A DNA stretch of 64,000 bases from positions 2,232,001-2,296,000 of the forward strand of contig OY763490.2 of the NCBI GenBank assembly GCA_963667505.2, given 5' to 3'. The stretch's first letter is position 1, and each line of letters opens with the position of its first letter. This DNA comes from Aldehydirespirator sp963667505. GTDB lineage: Bacteria > Actinomycetota > Acidimicrobiia > Acidimicrobiales > Aldehydirespiratoraceae. Below the pieces are notes generated by a model. It ran no database searches, was not told where the DNA came from, and saw only the letters and a program-made list of their open reading frames with translations. The translations under genes and the position numbers were made by a program. Of the stretch, positions 34,580-41,975 are shown piece by piece.

Positions 34580-34741
34580 CGTCGTCGAGGACGTCATCAT
34601 CCCCCGCTACAGGTCGCAAACAGGTTCGACTACATGGTCGGCTACTTCGGAAAGGCAGCCCTCCGCGAGCTCGCTCACGATCGACGCCCGAAGCAGCACT
34701 CTAAGGCAGGGTGGTCCGAGGAGCTAGAATCAGTCATGTGA
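34569..34741 (+). pseudogene. N-terminal fragment of a PLD-domain protein or helicase
   Basis: From GTG 34569 the text VPSNVVEDVIIP continues, after a one-base shift in the C5 tract at 34601-34605, as LQVANRFDYMVGYFGKAALR with ELA following. VGYF segments with an upstream RFDYM are typical of the start of phospholipase-D-like nuclease domains in defence helicases. After ELAHD the similarity stops and the frame ends at 34741. The gene was therefore cut at about 34680, exactly where the AT-richer HNH gene begins. Confidence 0.5.
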
Positions 34742-35883
34742 GCATTGCACATCGTTCGGATCGACCAGCTCTAGATCCCATTCAGGGAGTGCTGGAAATA
34801 CTCGACCGAGCATCAATGACAGGGACGAACAAATTAGGGCTATTGCTTGCATTACTCGAAATTGCACCAGAGCATATCCAAAATAATCGACCGATTCCCA
34901 AAAGAAGGCTCGCCGAGAGGTGTCTGAGCCTGCATTGGGAACACGGTCGCCCTTACGGAGGCAGAATGCTCCGCCAGACTTCTAGCAAGAAGGATCGTAA
35001 GGACAATACGGTAGCTGATGACACTACCGTGATGCAGAACGTTCATGAGCTTCGAGATCTATTGAAGAATCGTTCACGCGGCGATATTCAACACCAATCA
35101 TTCGAAGTAGTCAGCCACAAGATGCGAGATCCTGAGAATGGAGATGCGTGGGACAGGGCGCTTGATGAGTCACTGGCGCGCATCGAAAAGGACTTATGGA
35201 GGAATCCGGTCTCGAAGTTGCAGAATCTTCCTGGCGAGCCGGATCCCTTCTTGTTTACTCTCGAAAGCAACCATATACGGTTTCTGCCCGGCGTCGCCGA
35301 ACAACTGACGAAATACTCCGGGGTACTACGTCCGCTGATTGAGTTCCGGTTCGCACAGTTGGTCACCAAGATCAACGGAGAATATCTGAACGCCCCCGAC
35401 TTCGACATCCATGAACACCTCTTCGGACGAGACAGAATGATGCCACCTGACAGCATCAGAGTCGGACTGATAAAGCTCCAAGGAGGCAAGTGTATCCTGA
35501 CTGGACGTCAGATCCGACGGGACAACAACTCACTTGATCATGTTATTCCTTGGTCACGTAGTCGCCTATCAGCCATCGAGAACTTCATAATCACAACAAG
35601 TAGCGTCAACAGCAGCAAGTCGGACTCACTGTTGGGTCCTGATCTAATCGATAGATGGCTCGACCATCTCGACGACAAGTCAGAACAGATTATAGAACTT
35701 GCAGACACGAACAACTGGCCGACTGACATCAACCGTGTCAGCAACATAGCCCTCCACATATACGAGGTACTAGATCCGGCTGTCGGGGTCTGGCAGGGCG
35801 ACGACGGAGTTCAGCCCCTCGGAGATCTCGGCAAGGCCAGAATCATGAGCGTGCTGCGCGAACGCGTGTCTCGCGATACCTAG
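34738..35883 (+). CDS. HNH endonuclease
   Basis: 381 residues from GTG 34738 (GAGGAG 14 bases upstream; GTG 34711 is an alternative). The C-terminal HNH site reads GGKCILTGRQI, SLDHVIPWSR and FIITTSSVNSSKSD, giving the DHxxP metal/catalytic pair and the Asn/Ser-rich third element. The N-terminal half (MTGTNKLGLLLALLEIA, then IPKRRLAERCLSLHWEHG) resembles a helical domain I associate with defence-island HNH proteins. By eye the gene is near 50% GC against about 70% around it, and codon use differs, so it was acquired recently. Position after phosphorothioation-like genes suggests a restriction effector (inference). Confidence 0.8.
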   Translation: MSIAHRSDRPALDPIQGVLEILDRASMTGTNKLGLLLALLEIAPEHIQNNRPIPKRRLAERCLSLHWEHGRPYGGRMLRQTSSKKDRKDNTVADDTTVMQNVHELRDLLKNRSRGDIQHQSFEVVSHKMRDPENGDAWDRALDESLARIEKDLWRNPVSKLQNLPGEPDPFLFTLESNHIRFLPGVAEQLTKYSGVLRPLIEFRFAQLVTKINGEYLNAPDFDIHEHLFGRDRMMPPDSIRVGLIKLQGGKCILTGRQIRRDNNSLDHVIPWSRSRLSAIENFIITTSSVNSSKSDSLLGPDLIDRWLDHLDDKSEQIIELADTNNWPTDINRVSNIALHIYEVLDPAVGVWQGDDGVQPLGDLGKARIMSVLRERVSRDT

Positions 35884-35928
35884 TCGTCAGTCCGGCGGGA
35901 GCGGCCACAGCCGTAGAGTTGCCTGCTT

Positions 35929-36624
35929 ATGGCGCTCGGGGACACCGCGGCGGGTCGGGTGGAGCGGTTCCTGGACGCGCACCCCGACGGGCCGCTGGTG
36001 GTGTGCGTGGGGTCGGCGAGCGCGGCGGGGGTCGCTTGGCTGGCCGAACGCTCCCGCGGCCGGCCGGTGACATTGCTCGTCGGCGACCTGAAGGGGCGCA
36101 ACTTCGGACTGGCCACCGACGCCGACCGGCGCGCCGCGCTTGACTTCGTGCGCCGCAGCGACGTGACCGTGCTCAACTGGTACCGCACCAACCGTTCCAA
36201 CCAGGGGCGCTCCGAGGCCCACCTCAAGGTGTGGGCCGCCTGCGACGACGCCGGAGTCCCGCAGGCGTTCCTGGTCGGGTCGGCCAACCTCACCAACGCC
36301 GGGCTGCACGAGAACGTGGAGTTGATGGCCCTGGCCGACGCTTCAGACCACGGCTATCTGCGCAATACCCTCCAAGAGCTCCAGGCCAAGTCCTGGGACG
36401 CCAAGGAGCGCCTAGAGGAACAGATCGAGCACGGCGACTCGCCCGAAGACCGCCACCACCCGCGAGGCCGACGACCCCGTCGCACGTCCGCAGGCGACGT
36501 ACACGCCCCCGCAGCATCCACCGGCTGCGGACCGAAGGTGCTGGCACTGGCGTCTCTGGCAGCAGCTGCCTTCTCGTCCACGGCCTACGTGCTGGCGCGA
36601 ACCCGCTCGAAGTCGTCGGCTTGA
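35929..36624 (+). CDS. Phospholipase D-like domain protein
   Basis: 231 residues. A Rossmann-like start (PLVVCVGSASAAGVAWLAER) and a single HKD-type half-site: HLKVWAAC, then FLVGSANLTNAGLHENVELM. Such proteins often act as nucleases in defence islands or as dimeric phosphodiesterases. From about residue 172 (near 36440) the frame turns into Arg/Pro-rich text, whereas another frame gives a plausible continuation (TATTREADDPVARPQATYTP), so one extra base near 36443 is possible. It stands between the HNH gene and the coiled-coil array. Confidence 0.65.
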   Translation: MALGDTAAGRVERFLDAHPDGPLVVCVGSASAAGVAWLAERSRGRPVTLLVGDLKGRNFGLATDADRRAALDFVRRSDVTVLNWYRTNRSNQGRSEAHLKVWAACDDAGVPQAFLVGSANLTNAGLHENVELMALADASDHGYLRNTLQELQAKSWDAKERLEEQIEHGDSPEDRHHPRGRRPRRTSAGDVHAPAASTGCGPKVLALASLAAAAFSSTAYVLARTRSKSSA

Positions 36625-36655
36625 GGTCGCCGAGGTACTTGGAGGGTCGGCTCGG

Positions 36656-37159
36656 CTAGCCGCCGGGGGCGGTGGTGAACAGCGCGATCCAGATCGAGAC
36701 GGTGGCCGCCGCGATGGTCGCGACGATCACATAGAGCTGCCTGGCCTGCGCCTTGACGATCTCGGCCCGCTCCTTGGCCGCCTCGGCCTGCGCCTTGACG
36801 ATCTCGGCCCGCTCCTTGGCCGCCTCGGCCTGCGCCTTGACGATCTCGGCCCGCTCCTTGGCTGCCTCGGCGAAGCCCTGGTGCATGGCGACCTGCAAGG
36901 CGGCTTGGCTCTCCACGAGCTTCGCATGGCTCTCAACGAGGCTGACGTGACTCTCAGCGTGGCTCTCTACCAGGCTGGCGTGGCTCTCAACGAGGCTGGC
37001 GTGGCTCTCGGCCAGCTTGACGTTGGTCTCGGCCAGCGCCTCGGTGAACGCGGTCCGCAACCGCAGCTCGACGCCGGCGAGATCCTCCTTCGTGGCCATC
37101 TGGTGCCAGCCGCCTGGCGGGAGCTCGTCCATGAGGGTCTCCGCGGCTTCTTGGCCCAT
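36656..37159 (-). CDS. Coiled-coil protein with C-terminal membrane anchor, copy 1 (5'-truncated)
   Basis: 167 residues from ATG 37159, MGQEAAETLMDELPPGGWHQ, lacking the first 18 residues of its paralogues: its 5' end is joined directly to the 3' end of copy 2, so it has no promoter of its own. It contains heptad VESHASL repeats, three AEAAKERAEIVKAQ 14-residue repeats and a final membrane helix (YVIVATIAAATVSIWIALF). The pattern resembles the DUF1640/CCDC90-like small coiled-coil proteins. Expression would need read-through from copy 2. Function unknown. Confidence 0.7.
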   Translation of the reverse strand: MGQEAAETLMDELPPGGWHQMATKEDLAGVELRLRTAFTEALAETNVKLAESHASLVESHASLVESHAESHVSLVESHAKLVESQAALQVAMHQGFAEAAKERAEIVKAQAEAAKERAEIVKAQAEAAKERAEIVKAQARQLYVIVATIAAATVSIWIALFTTAPGG

Positions 37160-37161
37160 GG

Positions 37162-37677
37162 CTAGCCGCTGGGGGCGGTGGTGAACAGCGCGATCCAGAT
37201 CGAGACGGTGGCCGCCGCGATGGTCGCGACGATCACGTAGAGCTGCCTGGCCTGTGCTCTGACGATCTCAGCCCGCTCCTTGGCCGCCTCGGCTTGCGCT
37301 CTGACGATCTCAGCCCGCTCCTTGGCCGCCTCGGCCCGCTCCTTGGCTGCCTCGGCGAAACCCTGGTGCATGGCGACCTGCAATGCGGCTTGGCTCTCCA
37401 CGAGCTTCGTATGGCTCTCCGCATGGCTCTCCACGAGCTTGGCCTGGCTTTCCACGAGGCTGGCGTGGCTCTCGGCCAGCTTGACGTTGGTCTCGGCCAG
37501 CGCCTCCGTGAACGCGGTCCGCAACCGCAGCTCGACGCCAGCTAGATCCTCCTTCGTGGCCATCTGGTGCCAGCCGCCCGGCGGGAGCTCGTCCATCAGG
37601 GTCTCCGCGGCTTCTTGGCCCATCTGCTCCACCAGATTCGTGTACAGCGCGGCGCGCTGCGCTTGGGTCGCGACCAT
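37162..37677 (-). CDS. Coiled-coil protein with C-terminal membrane anchor, copy 2
   Basis: 171 residues from ATG 37677, which follows a good GGAGGT. N-terminus MVATQAQRAALYTNLVEQ, then the shared DELPPGGWHQMATKEDLAG, VES-heptads, AAKERAE 7-residue and 14-residue repeats of different number from copy 1, and the same membrane helix. Predicted to be an anchored rod with most of its length cytoplasmic. The upstream region with its promoter is duplicated ahead of copy 3. Confidence 0.75.
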   Translation of the reverse strand: MVATQAQRAALYTNLVEQMGQEAAETLMDELPPGGWHQMATKEDLAGVELRLRTAFTEALAETNVKLAESHASLVESQAKLVESHAESHTKLVESQAALQVAMHQGFAEAAKERAEAAKERAEIVRAQAEAAKERAEIVRAQARQLYVIVATIAAATVSIWIALFTTAPSG

Positions 37678-37778
37678 TACGGGACCTCCGTCCGCTCGGG
37701 GTTGATCGGCTGGGGGCGCCCGCAAGGGCTGCTCCGATGCCGCCGGTCAGACCTCACGATCCGTACGGCGGTGTACCT

Positions 37779-37811
37779 AAACTACAGTGCTCAATCTGTC
37801 ATTTCAAATGA
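37779..37811 (-). promoter_or_regulatory. Promoter of coiled-coil copy 2 with overlapping palindrome
   Basis: On the minus strand TTGAAA (37802-37807) and TAGTTT (37779-37784) are 17 bp apart. The -35 lies inside the perfect palindrome TCATTTCAAATGA (37799-37811), a likely repressor site. Confidence 0.5.
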
Positions 37812-37843
37812 TCTAGTGCCGATATGGTCTCCCAGCTCCAGGC

Positions 37844-38095
37844 TCAGCTCCGCGCTGCGGGGGAAGTCTCGTAGGCCACTGCCCAGCGAACGCTGTCCCG
37901 AGTGCGACCGAACTGATCAGCCACCTCGTGCTCGGACTCGCCGCCGTCCACATGCTCGAAGATCGCAGCGGTGCTGACGCCTCCGATCGCTGGGCGACCG
38001 AACCGTCGTCCCGGACGGCAACGGACCGGCGAGTTGGTGTCGTCATGGGGCCGCCAGGCTGCAGGCTCAACTGACCCGACGCCGCGACCAGCCAC
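37844..38095 (-). CDS. DUF433-like antitoxin-type fragment
   Basis: 83 codons. The C-terminal half RRFGRPAIGGVSTAAIFEHV then DGGESEHEVADQFGRTRDSV and RWAVAYE fits the DUF433 helix-turn-helix consensus (GRPxIxGT...GxSxEEIAxxFxxxxxxVxxAL). Such proteins pair with a PIN-like toxin; none is adjacent. The N-terminal 30 residues look unrelated and an alternative frame has MTTPTRR, so a frameshift or truncation is likely. It separates copies 2 and 3 of the coiled-coil array. Probably a remnant. Confidence 0.5.
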   Translation of the reverse strand: MAGRGVGSVEPAAWRPHDDTNSPVRCRPGRRFGRPAIGGVSTAAIFEHVDGGESEHEVADQFGRTRDSVRWAVAYETSPAARS

Positions 38096-38105
38096 GCTTC
38101 GTCGG

Positions 38106-38546
38106 CTAGCCGCTGGGGGCGGTGGTGAACAGCGCGATCCAGATCGAGACGGTGGCCGCCGCGATGGTCGCGACGATCACGTAGAGCTGCCTGGCCTGTG
38201 CTCTGATGATCTCAGCCCGCTCCTTGGCCGCCTCGGCTCGTTCTTTGGCTGCCTCGGCGAAGCCCTGGTGCATGGCGACCTGCAAGGCGGCTTGGCTCTC
38301 CACGAGCTTGGCCTGGCTCTCCACGAGGCTGCCGTGGCTCTCGGCCAGCTTGACGTTGGTCTCGGCCAGCGCCTCCGTGAACGCGGTCCGCAACCGCAGC
38401 TCGACGCCGGCTAGATCCTCCTTCGTGGCCATCTGGTGCCAGCCGCCCGGCGGGAGCTCGTCCATGAGGGTCTCCGCGGCTTCTTGGCCCATCTGCTCCA
38501 CCAGATTCGTGTACAGCGCGGCGCGCCGCGCTTGGGATGCGACCAT
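38106..38546 (-). CDS. Coiled-coil protein with C-terminal membrane anchor, copy 3
   Basis: 146 residues from ATG 38546 with the same GGAGGT site as copy 2. It is the shortest copy: fewer VES-heptads and only one long AAKERAE repeat block before the identical membrane helix and TTAPSG end. Being flanked by a full promoter it is likely the ancestral form or an independent duplicate. Nucleotide identity to copy 2 outside the repeats is very high by eye, implying recent duplication. Confidence 0.75.
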   Translation of the reverse strand: MVASQARRAALYTNLVEQMGQEAAETLMDELPPGGWHQMATKEDLAGVELRLRTAFTEALAETNVKLAESHGSLVESQAKLVESQAALQVAMHQGFAEAAKERAEAAKERAEIIRAQARQLYVIVATIAAATVSIWIALFTTAPSG

Positions 38547-38648
38547 CACGGCACCTCCGTCCGTTCGGGGTTGATCGGCTGGGGGCGCCCGCAAGGGCTG
38601 CTCCGATGCCGCCGGTCAGACCTCACGATCCGAAGCGGCGGTGTACTT

Positions 38649-38680
38649 ACACTACAGTGCTAAATCTGCTATTTCAAATG
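38649..38680 (-). promoter_or_regulatory. Promoter of coiled-coil copy 3
   Basis: TTGAAA (38672-38677) and TAGTGT (38649-38654) with a 17-bp spacer on the minus strand, matching copy 2. The palindrome is reduced to ATTTCAAAT (38671-38679). Confidence 0.5.
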
Positions 38681-38739
38681 ATCTAGTGTCTGTATGCCCG
38701 GTGAACGGTCGGGCCTTCCGAGTTCCCACCGCCTGCGGC

Positions 38740-39228
38740 TCAGTCGGTGGGGGGCGGGGCTACTGCCTTCAGCACGGGGTCCTGCTGGGCGGGAGGCAGT
38801 TCGCGCAGCTCGCCGGAGGGGGCGTCCATCGTGGGATAGATGGCCACGCCGACGGCGGCCAGGCGGGTCAGCAGCACGCTGGCGAGATGGTCGATGGCGT
38901 ACAGGGCCGCCTGCATCTGGGTGGTCGAGTCGGCCGGCATCTCGTCGGTGTTCGCCCTGAAGGAGCCCAGCAGATCGAACCGGGCGTCGTACACCTTGGC
39001 CAGCCTGTAGGTCACCGAGTACTGCCTGCGGTCGTCCTCCCAGCCGCGGTCGATCGCCTGAATGGCTTCGATGGCGCTGGAACGGTCTGAATGGCTGCCG
39101 TCGGCGATCACCCGGGCGAGGGCGTTCCTGACGGCGGCCACGGCTTCCTGCTCTTGAGTGTCCATTGTCCCCCTATCCGATTTCTGTTGACGGTTCGACC
39201 CCCTCTGGCGGGAGCGCCGCGCCGCCAT
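38740..39228 (-). CDS. Hypothetical protein
   Basis: 162 residues from ATG 39228, which overlaps the stop of a 34-codon upstream gene (TGATG) and is preceded by GGAAGGA. Basic N-terminus (ARRSRQRGSNRQQKSDRG), then an all-helical domain (AVAAVRNALARVIADG, IEAIQAIDRGWEDDRRQY, LAKVYDARFDLLGSF, LYAIDHLASVLLTRLAAVG). An internal ATG at 39165 (MDTQEQ) is an alternative start. No family recognised and no membrane segment is certain. Confidence 0.55.
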   Translation of the reverse strand: MAARRSRQRGSNRQQKSDRGTMDTQEQEAVAAVRNALARVIADGSHSDRSSAIEAIQAIDRGWEDDRRQYSVTYRLAKVYDARFDLLGSFRANTDEMPADSTTQMQAALYAIDHLASVLLTRLAAVGVAIYPTMDAPSGELRELPPAQQDPVLKAVAPPPTD

Positions 39229-39332
39229 CACGTCCTTCCTGTCTGAGAGGTCTCGACCGTCGCGCCGAGACCCATGATCGCGACGGGGCGGCGTTCTGCG
39301 GGCTCTGAGGGTGTGTGGTCGGGGGTGGTCAT
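39228..39332 (-). CDS. 34-residue small protein, translationally coupled leader
   Basis: ATG 39332 is preceded by AGGAGGT at ideal spacing, the best ribosome-binding site of the region. Product MTTPDHTPSEPAERRPVAIM ending TSQTGRT. The stop shares its last base with the next ATG. No similarity recognised; it could be a real microprotein or a leader whose translation controls the downstream gene. Confidence 0.5.
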   Translation of the reverse strand: MTTPDHTPSEPAERRPVAIMGLGATVETSQTGRT

Positions 39333-39578
39333 GGTTGGGTACCTCCTGAGGGTGGCCGGGCCGAGGGCCGGGCGGGCAGTCCTCGCACGATGCGGGTCGA
39401 TGGCGCTCCGCCGACAGACTCGATGCTAAGAGGGGCTGTTGAAGGCATTTCTGATGCTGTTCATGAATGAGCCATGACGAAGCTAATTGATCATGCTAAC
39501 AGTAAAGAACTCGTCAGCAACGCCGCGGCCGAACTTCGCGGCGGGACGGTTGCGGCCGGGGCGTGCCATCCTGGAGAC
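39333..39578. other. Intergenic region without a recognised gene
   Basis: No gene is recognised between the 34-codon gene and the esterase remnant. The right part (39430-39530) is AT-richer (TTGATCATGCTAAC, AGTAAAGAAC) and could hold promoters for either direction. From 39678 to 39755 there is likewise nothing I recognise. Confidence 0.5.
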
Positions 39579-39677
39579 ATGGACATCCAGGGGACCTGCG
39601 AGCCGGGGTTCGAGGCAGTGCGCGACCCCTTCGAGGCCAACTTCGCCGACGGTACGGCCGCCATGGCCTGCCTGTGA
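39579..39677 (+). pseudogene. N-terminal remnant of a beta-lactamase-like serine hydrolase
   Basis: 32 codons: MDIQGTCEPGFEAVRDPFEA then NFADGTA, which match the usual start of EstB-type (class C beta-lactamase fold) esterases in actinobacteria. After FADG the sequence diverges and stops. The Ser-x-x-Lys active site and everything downstream are missing. A GGAG lies before the ATG. Confidence 0.45.
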
Positions 39678-39755
39678 CCCGTCGGGCGAGAGCGGCTGGC
39701 CGCTCGATGTGGCGGCGCCGCGAGCGCCTTCCTGCGATCCGCCCGCCGAGCAGGG

Positions 39756-40196
39756 CTAGTCCTCGCCGATGTCCTCGTTCCAGAGGTCGGGCTCGGCCGC
39801 GATGAACGCCCGCATCATGGCCACGCACGTCTCGTCGTCGAGCACGGTGACCCGCACGCCCCGCTCGGCCAGCAGGGCCTCCTCGCCCATGAACGTGCGA
39901 TTCTCGCCCACCACCACCGCCCCGATGCCGTACAGCAGGATCGCCCCGGTGCACATGGCGCACGGAGACAGCGTGGTGTACATCACCGAGTCGCGGTAGA
40001 CGCCCGCCGCCAGACGGCCGGCGTCCTCCAGGGCGTCGGTCTCGCCGTGGCGGATCGCCGAGCCCATCTGCACCCGCCGGTTGTGGCCCCGACCGATGAT
40101 CTCACCGTCGTGCACCAGCACCGCCCCGATGGGGATGCCGCCGGTGGCCCGTCCCTTCATGGCCTCGTCGATAGCGGCCTGCATGAACCGGTCCAT
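39756..40196 (-). CDS. Cytosine deaminase of the fungal (Fcy1-like) CDA fold
   Basis: 146 residues from ATG 40196. Zinc site: His-Glu in IRHGETDALEDAG and the two Cys in LSPCAMCTGAIL. Beyond these general deaminase motifs, GGIPIGAVLVHDGEIIGRGH, YTTLSPCAMCTGAILLYGIG, VVGEN and the C-terminal DLWNEDIGED match yeast cytosine deaminase closely, so cytosine to uracil is the likely reaction, in the cytoplasm. Bacterial cytosine deaminases are more often amidohydrolases (CodA). Divergent from the membrane protein gene at 40280. Confidence 0.82.
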   Translation of the reverse strand: MDRFMQAAIDEAMKGRATGGIPIGAVLVHDGEIIGRGHNRRVQMGSAIRHGETDALEDAGRLAAGVYRDSVMYTTLSPCAMCTGAILLYGIGAVVVGENRTFMGEEALLAERGVRVTVLDDETCVAMMRAFIAAEPDLWNEDIGED

Positions 40197-40279
40197 GGCC
40201 CCATTCAACACCACCGCACCGTTGCCGGCCCGACCGCAGGCACCGGCCCGACCGGAGGCTCCAGGGCGGCGGCTAGCTT

Positions 40280-41840
40280 GCCCGCATCGACGACCGGATC
40301 GAAGCCCTCATCGGCCTGTGGCGACAACGAGTCGCCGACCGCGGGCTCGAAGAGCGCCTTCGCAGCCACCTCGACGGGCTCATCGACGCCGGACTCGACC
40401 CCGACGAGGCGCTCCTGGTCGCAGCCAAGCGGGTCGGGTCGCTCGACGAGGCCGTCGCGGCCATGGCATCGGCCGGCCCGCCACCGCCGCAGACGGCCAG
40501 CACAGAGGGCCGAGCAGCCGAGACCCGTCCGGACGACGGCACTGACTCCCTGCGAGCACACCCACAGGACGCCGCCGACCAGGACCGCGACGCTGCCTCC
40601 CTGCCAGCACACCCACAGGACGCCGCCGACCAGGACCGACCGCGACGACCAGGACCGCGACGACCAGGACCGCGACGACCAGGACCGCGACGCCGCGGGG
40701 CCGCCGGGACGGCTGCAGCGCTGGCTGGGAATGGCCCCGGAGGCAGACAGCGTCGAGGCCAAGACCGAGTTCGGCGTCATGGCCGGGTTCGCCTGCGGGG
40801 CCGCGGCCGCCATCAAGGCGCCCGAGCTGTTCGGCCTGAGCCTGGAGCACGACGGCGAGGTCTACGCCCGCAACCTCGGCCTGCTGGTGCTGCCCATGCT
40901 GGCCGGCTACTTCGCGTGGAGGCGCCACCTCCCCCGCCGCACCCAGGCCCTCCTGGCTGCAGGCTTCGTCGCGCTTGCGGTGGCGGTCAACATCTACCCG
41001 TTCGAGCGGGGCGACCACGGCGCCGACACCGAGATCCTCGCCGCCCTGCACCTGCCGATCCTGCTGTGGCTGGCCGTCGGCGTCGCCCACGCCGGGGGCC
41101 GATGGCGGTCCCGCGACCGTCGCATGGACTTCGTGCGCTTCACCGGCGAGTGGTGCATCTACTACGGCCTGATCGCGCTCGGCGGCGGCATCTTCGCAGG
41201 GTCCACCGTGGCGATCTTCTCGGCCATCGGCCTCGACGCAGGCGAGTTCGTCGGCTTGTGGCTCGTCCCGTGCGGGGCGGCCGGCACGACGGTGGTGGCC
41301 GCCTGGCTGGCCGAACGCCGCCAGGGCGTGTTGGAGAGGATCGCGCCGGTGCTGACGAGGCTGTTCACGCCGCTGTTCACCGCGCTGCTGGTCGTCTTCC
41401 TGCTGGCCATGGCCCTCACCGGAAGAGGCATCGACGTCGGCCGTGACGTGCTGATCTCTTTCGACGTGCTGCTAGCGCTGGTGCTCGGCATGGTCATCTA
41501 CTCGGTGGCCGCCCGAAACCGCGGCACTCCCCGCGGCGTCTTCGACCTGATGCAGTTGCTGCTGGTGGCGGCGGCCCTGCTGGTGGACCTGCTGGTGCTG
41601 GGCGCCATCGTGGGACGTCTGTCGGACTTCGGCACCACGCCGAACCGGATCGCGGCCCTGGGCGAGAACCTGGTGCTGCTGGTGAATCTGGCCTGGTCGG
41701 CCTGGCTGTACCTCGGCTTCTGGCGGGGACGGCACCCGTTCGCGGCCCTGGAGCGCTGGCAGACCGCTTACGCGCCCGTGTACGCCGCGTGGACCGCGGC
41801 GGTGGTGGTCGCCTTCCCGCCCGCCTTCGGCTTTTCCTGA
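40280..41840 (+). pseudogene. Permease-prefix-domain membrane protein with frameshift in a repetitive linker
   Basis: Residues 1-60 in one frame (ARIDDRIEALIGLWRQRVAD, HLDGLIDAGLDPDEALLVAA, KRVGSLDEAV) are a permease prefix domain. A Gln/Asp/Arg-rich linker of 51-bp and 15-bp repeats follows, and the rest, in another frame from about 40640, is a ten-or-so-helix membrane domain (WLGMAPEADSVEAKTEFGVM...) ending at 41840. A duplicated ACCG in the first 15-bp unit (40635-40643) causes the switch. No normal start codon opens the prefix frame; a TTG at 40278 is in the other frame, so a second slip near the start is possible. Function unknown, DUF4153-like. Confidence 0.6.
40547..40688 (+). repeat. 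Minisatellite linker: two 51-bp units and three 15-bp units
   Basis: 51-bp units start at 40547 and 40598 (TCCCTGCSAGCACACCCACA...). 15-bp units GACGACCAGGACCGC lie at 40644, 40659 and 40674 and encode DDQDR. A four-base slip just before them breaks the frame. Confidence 0.85.
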
Positions 41841-41975
41841 ACACCCCGGCGGCGAGGTCGAGCAGCCAGGGCGGGAGGCCGACGGGAGCAACCCGGCACC
41901 GCAGCCGCCAACAGCGGGAGGCCGACGGAAACGGCCGCGGTCCGAGACGCCGCAGACGGGCACCGCCGCAGCCGC

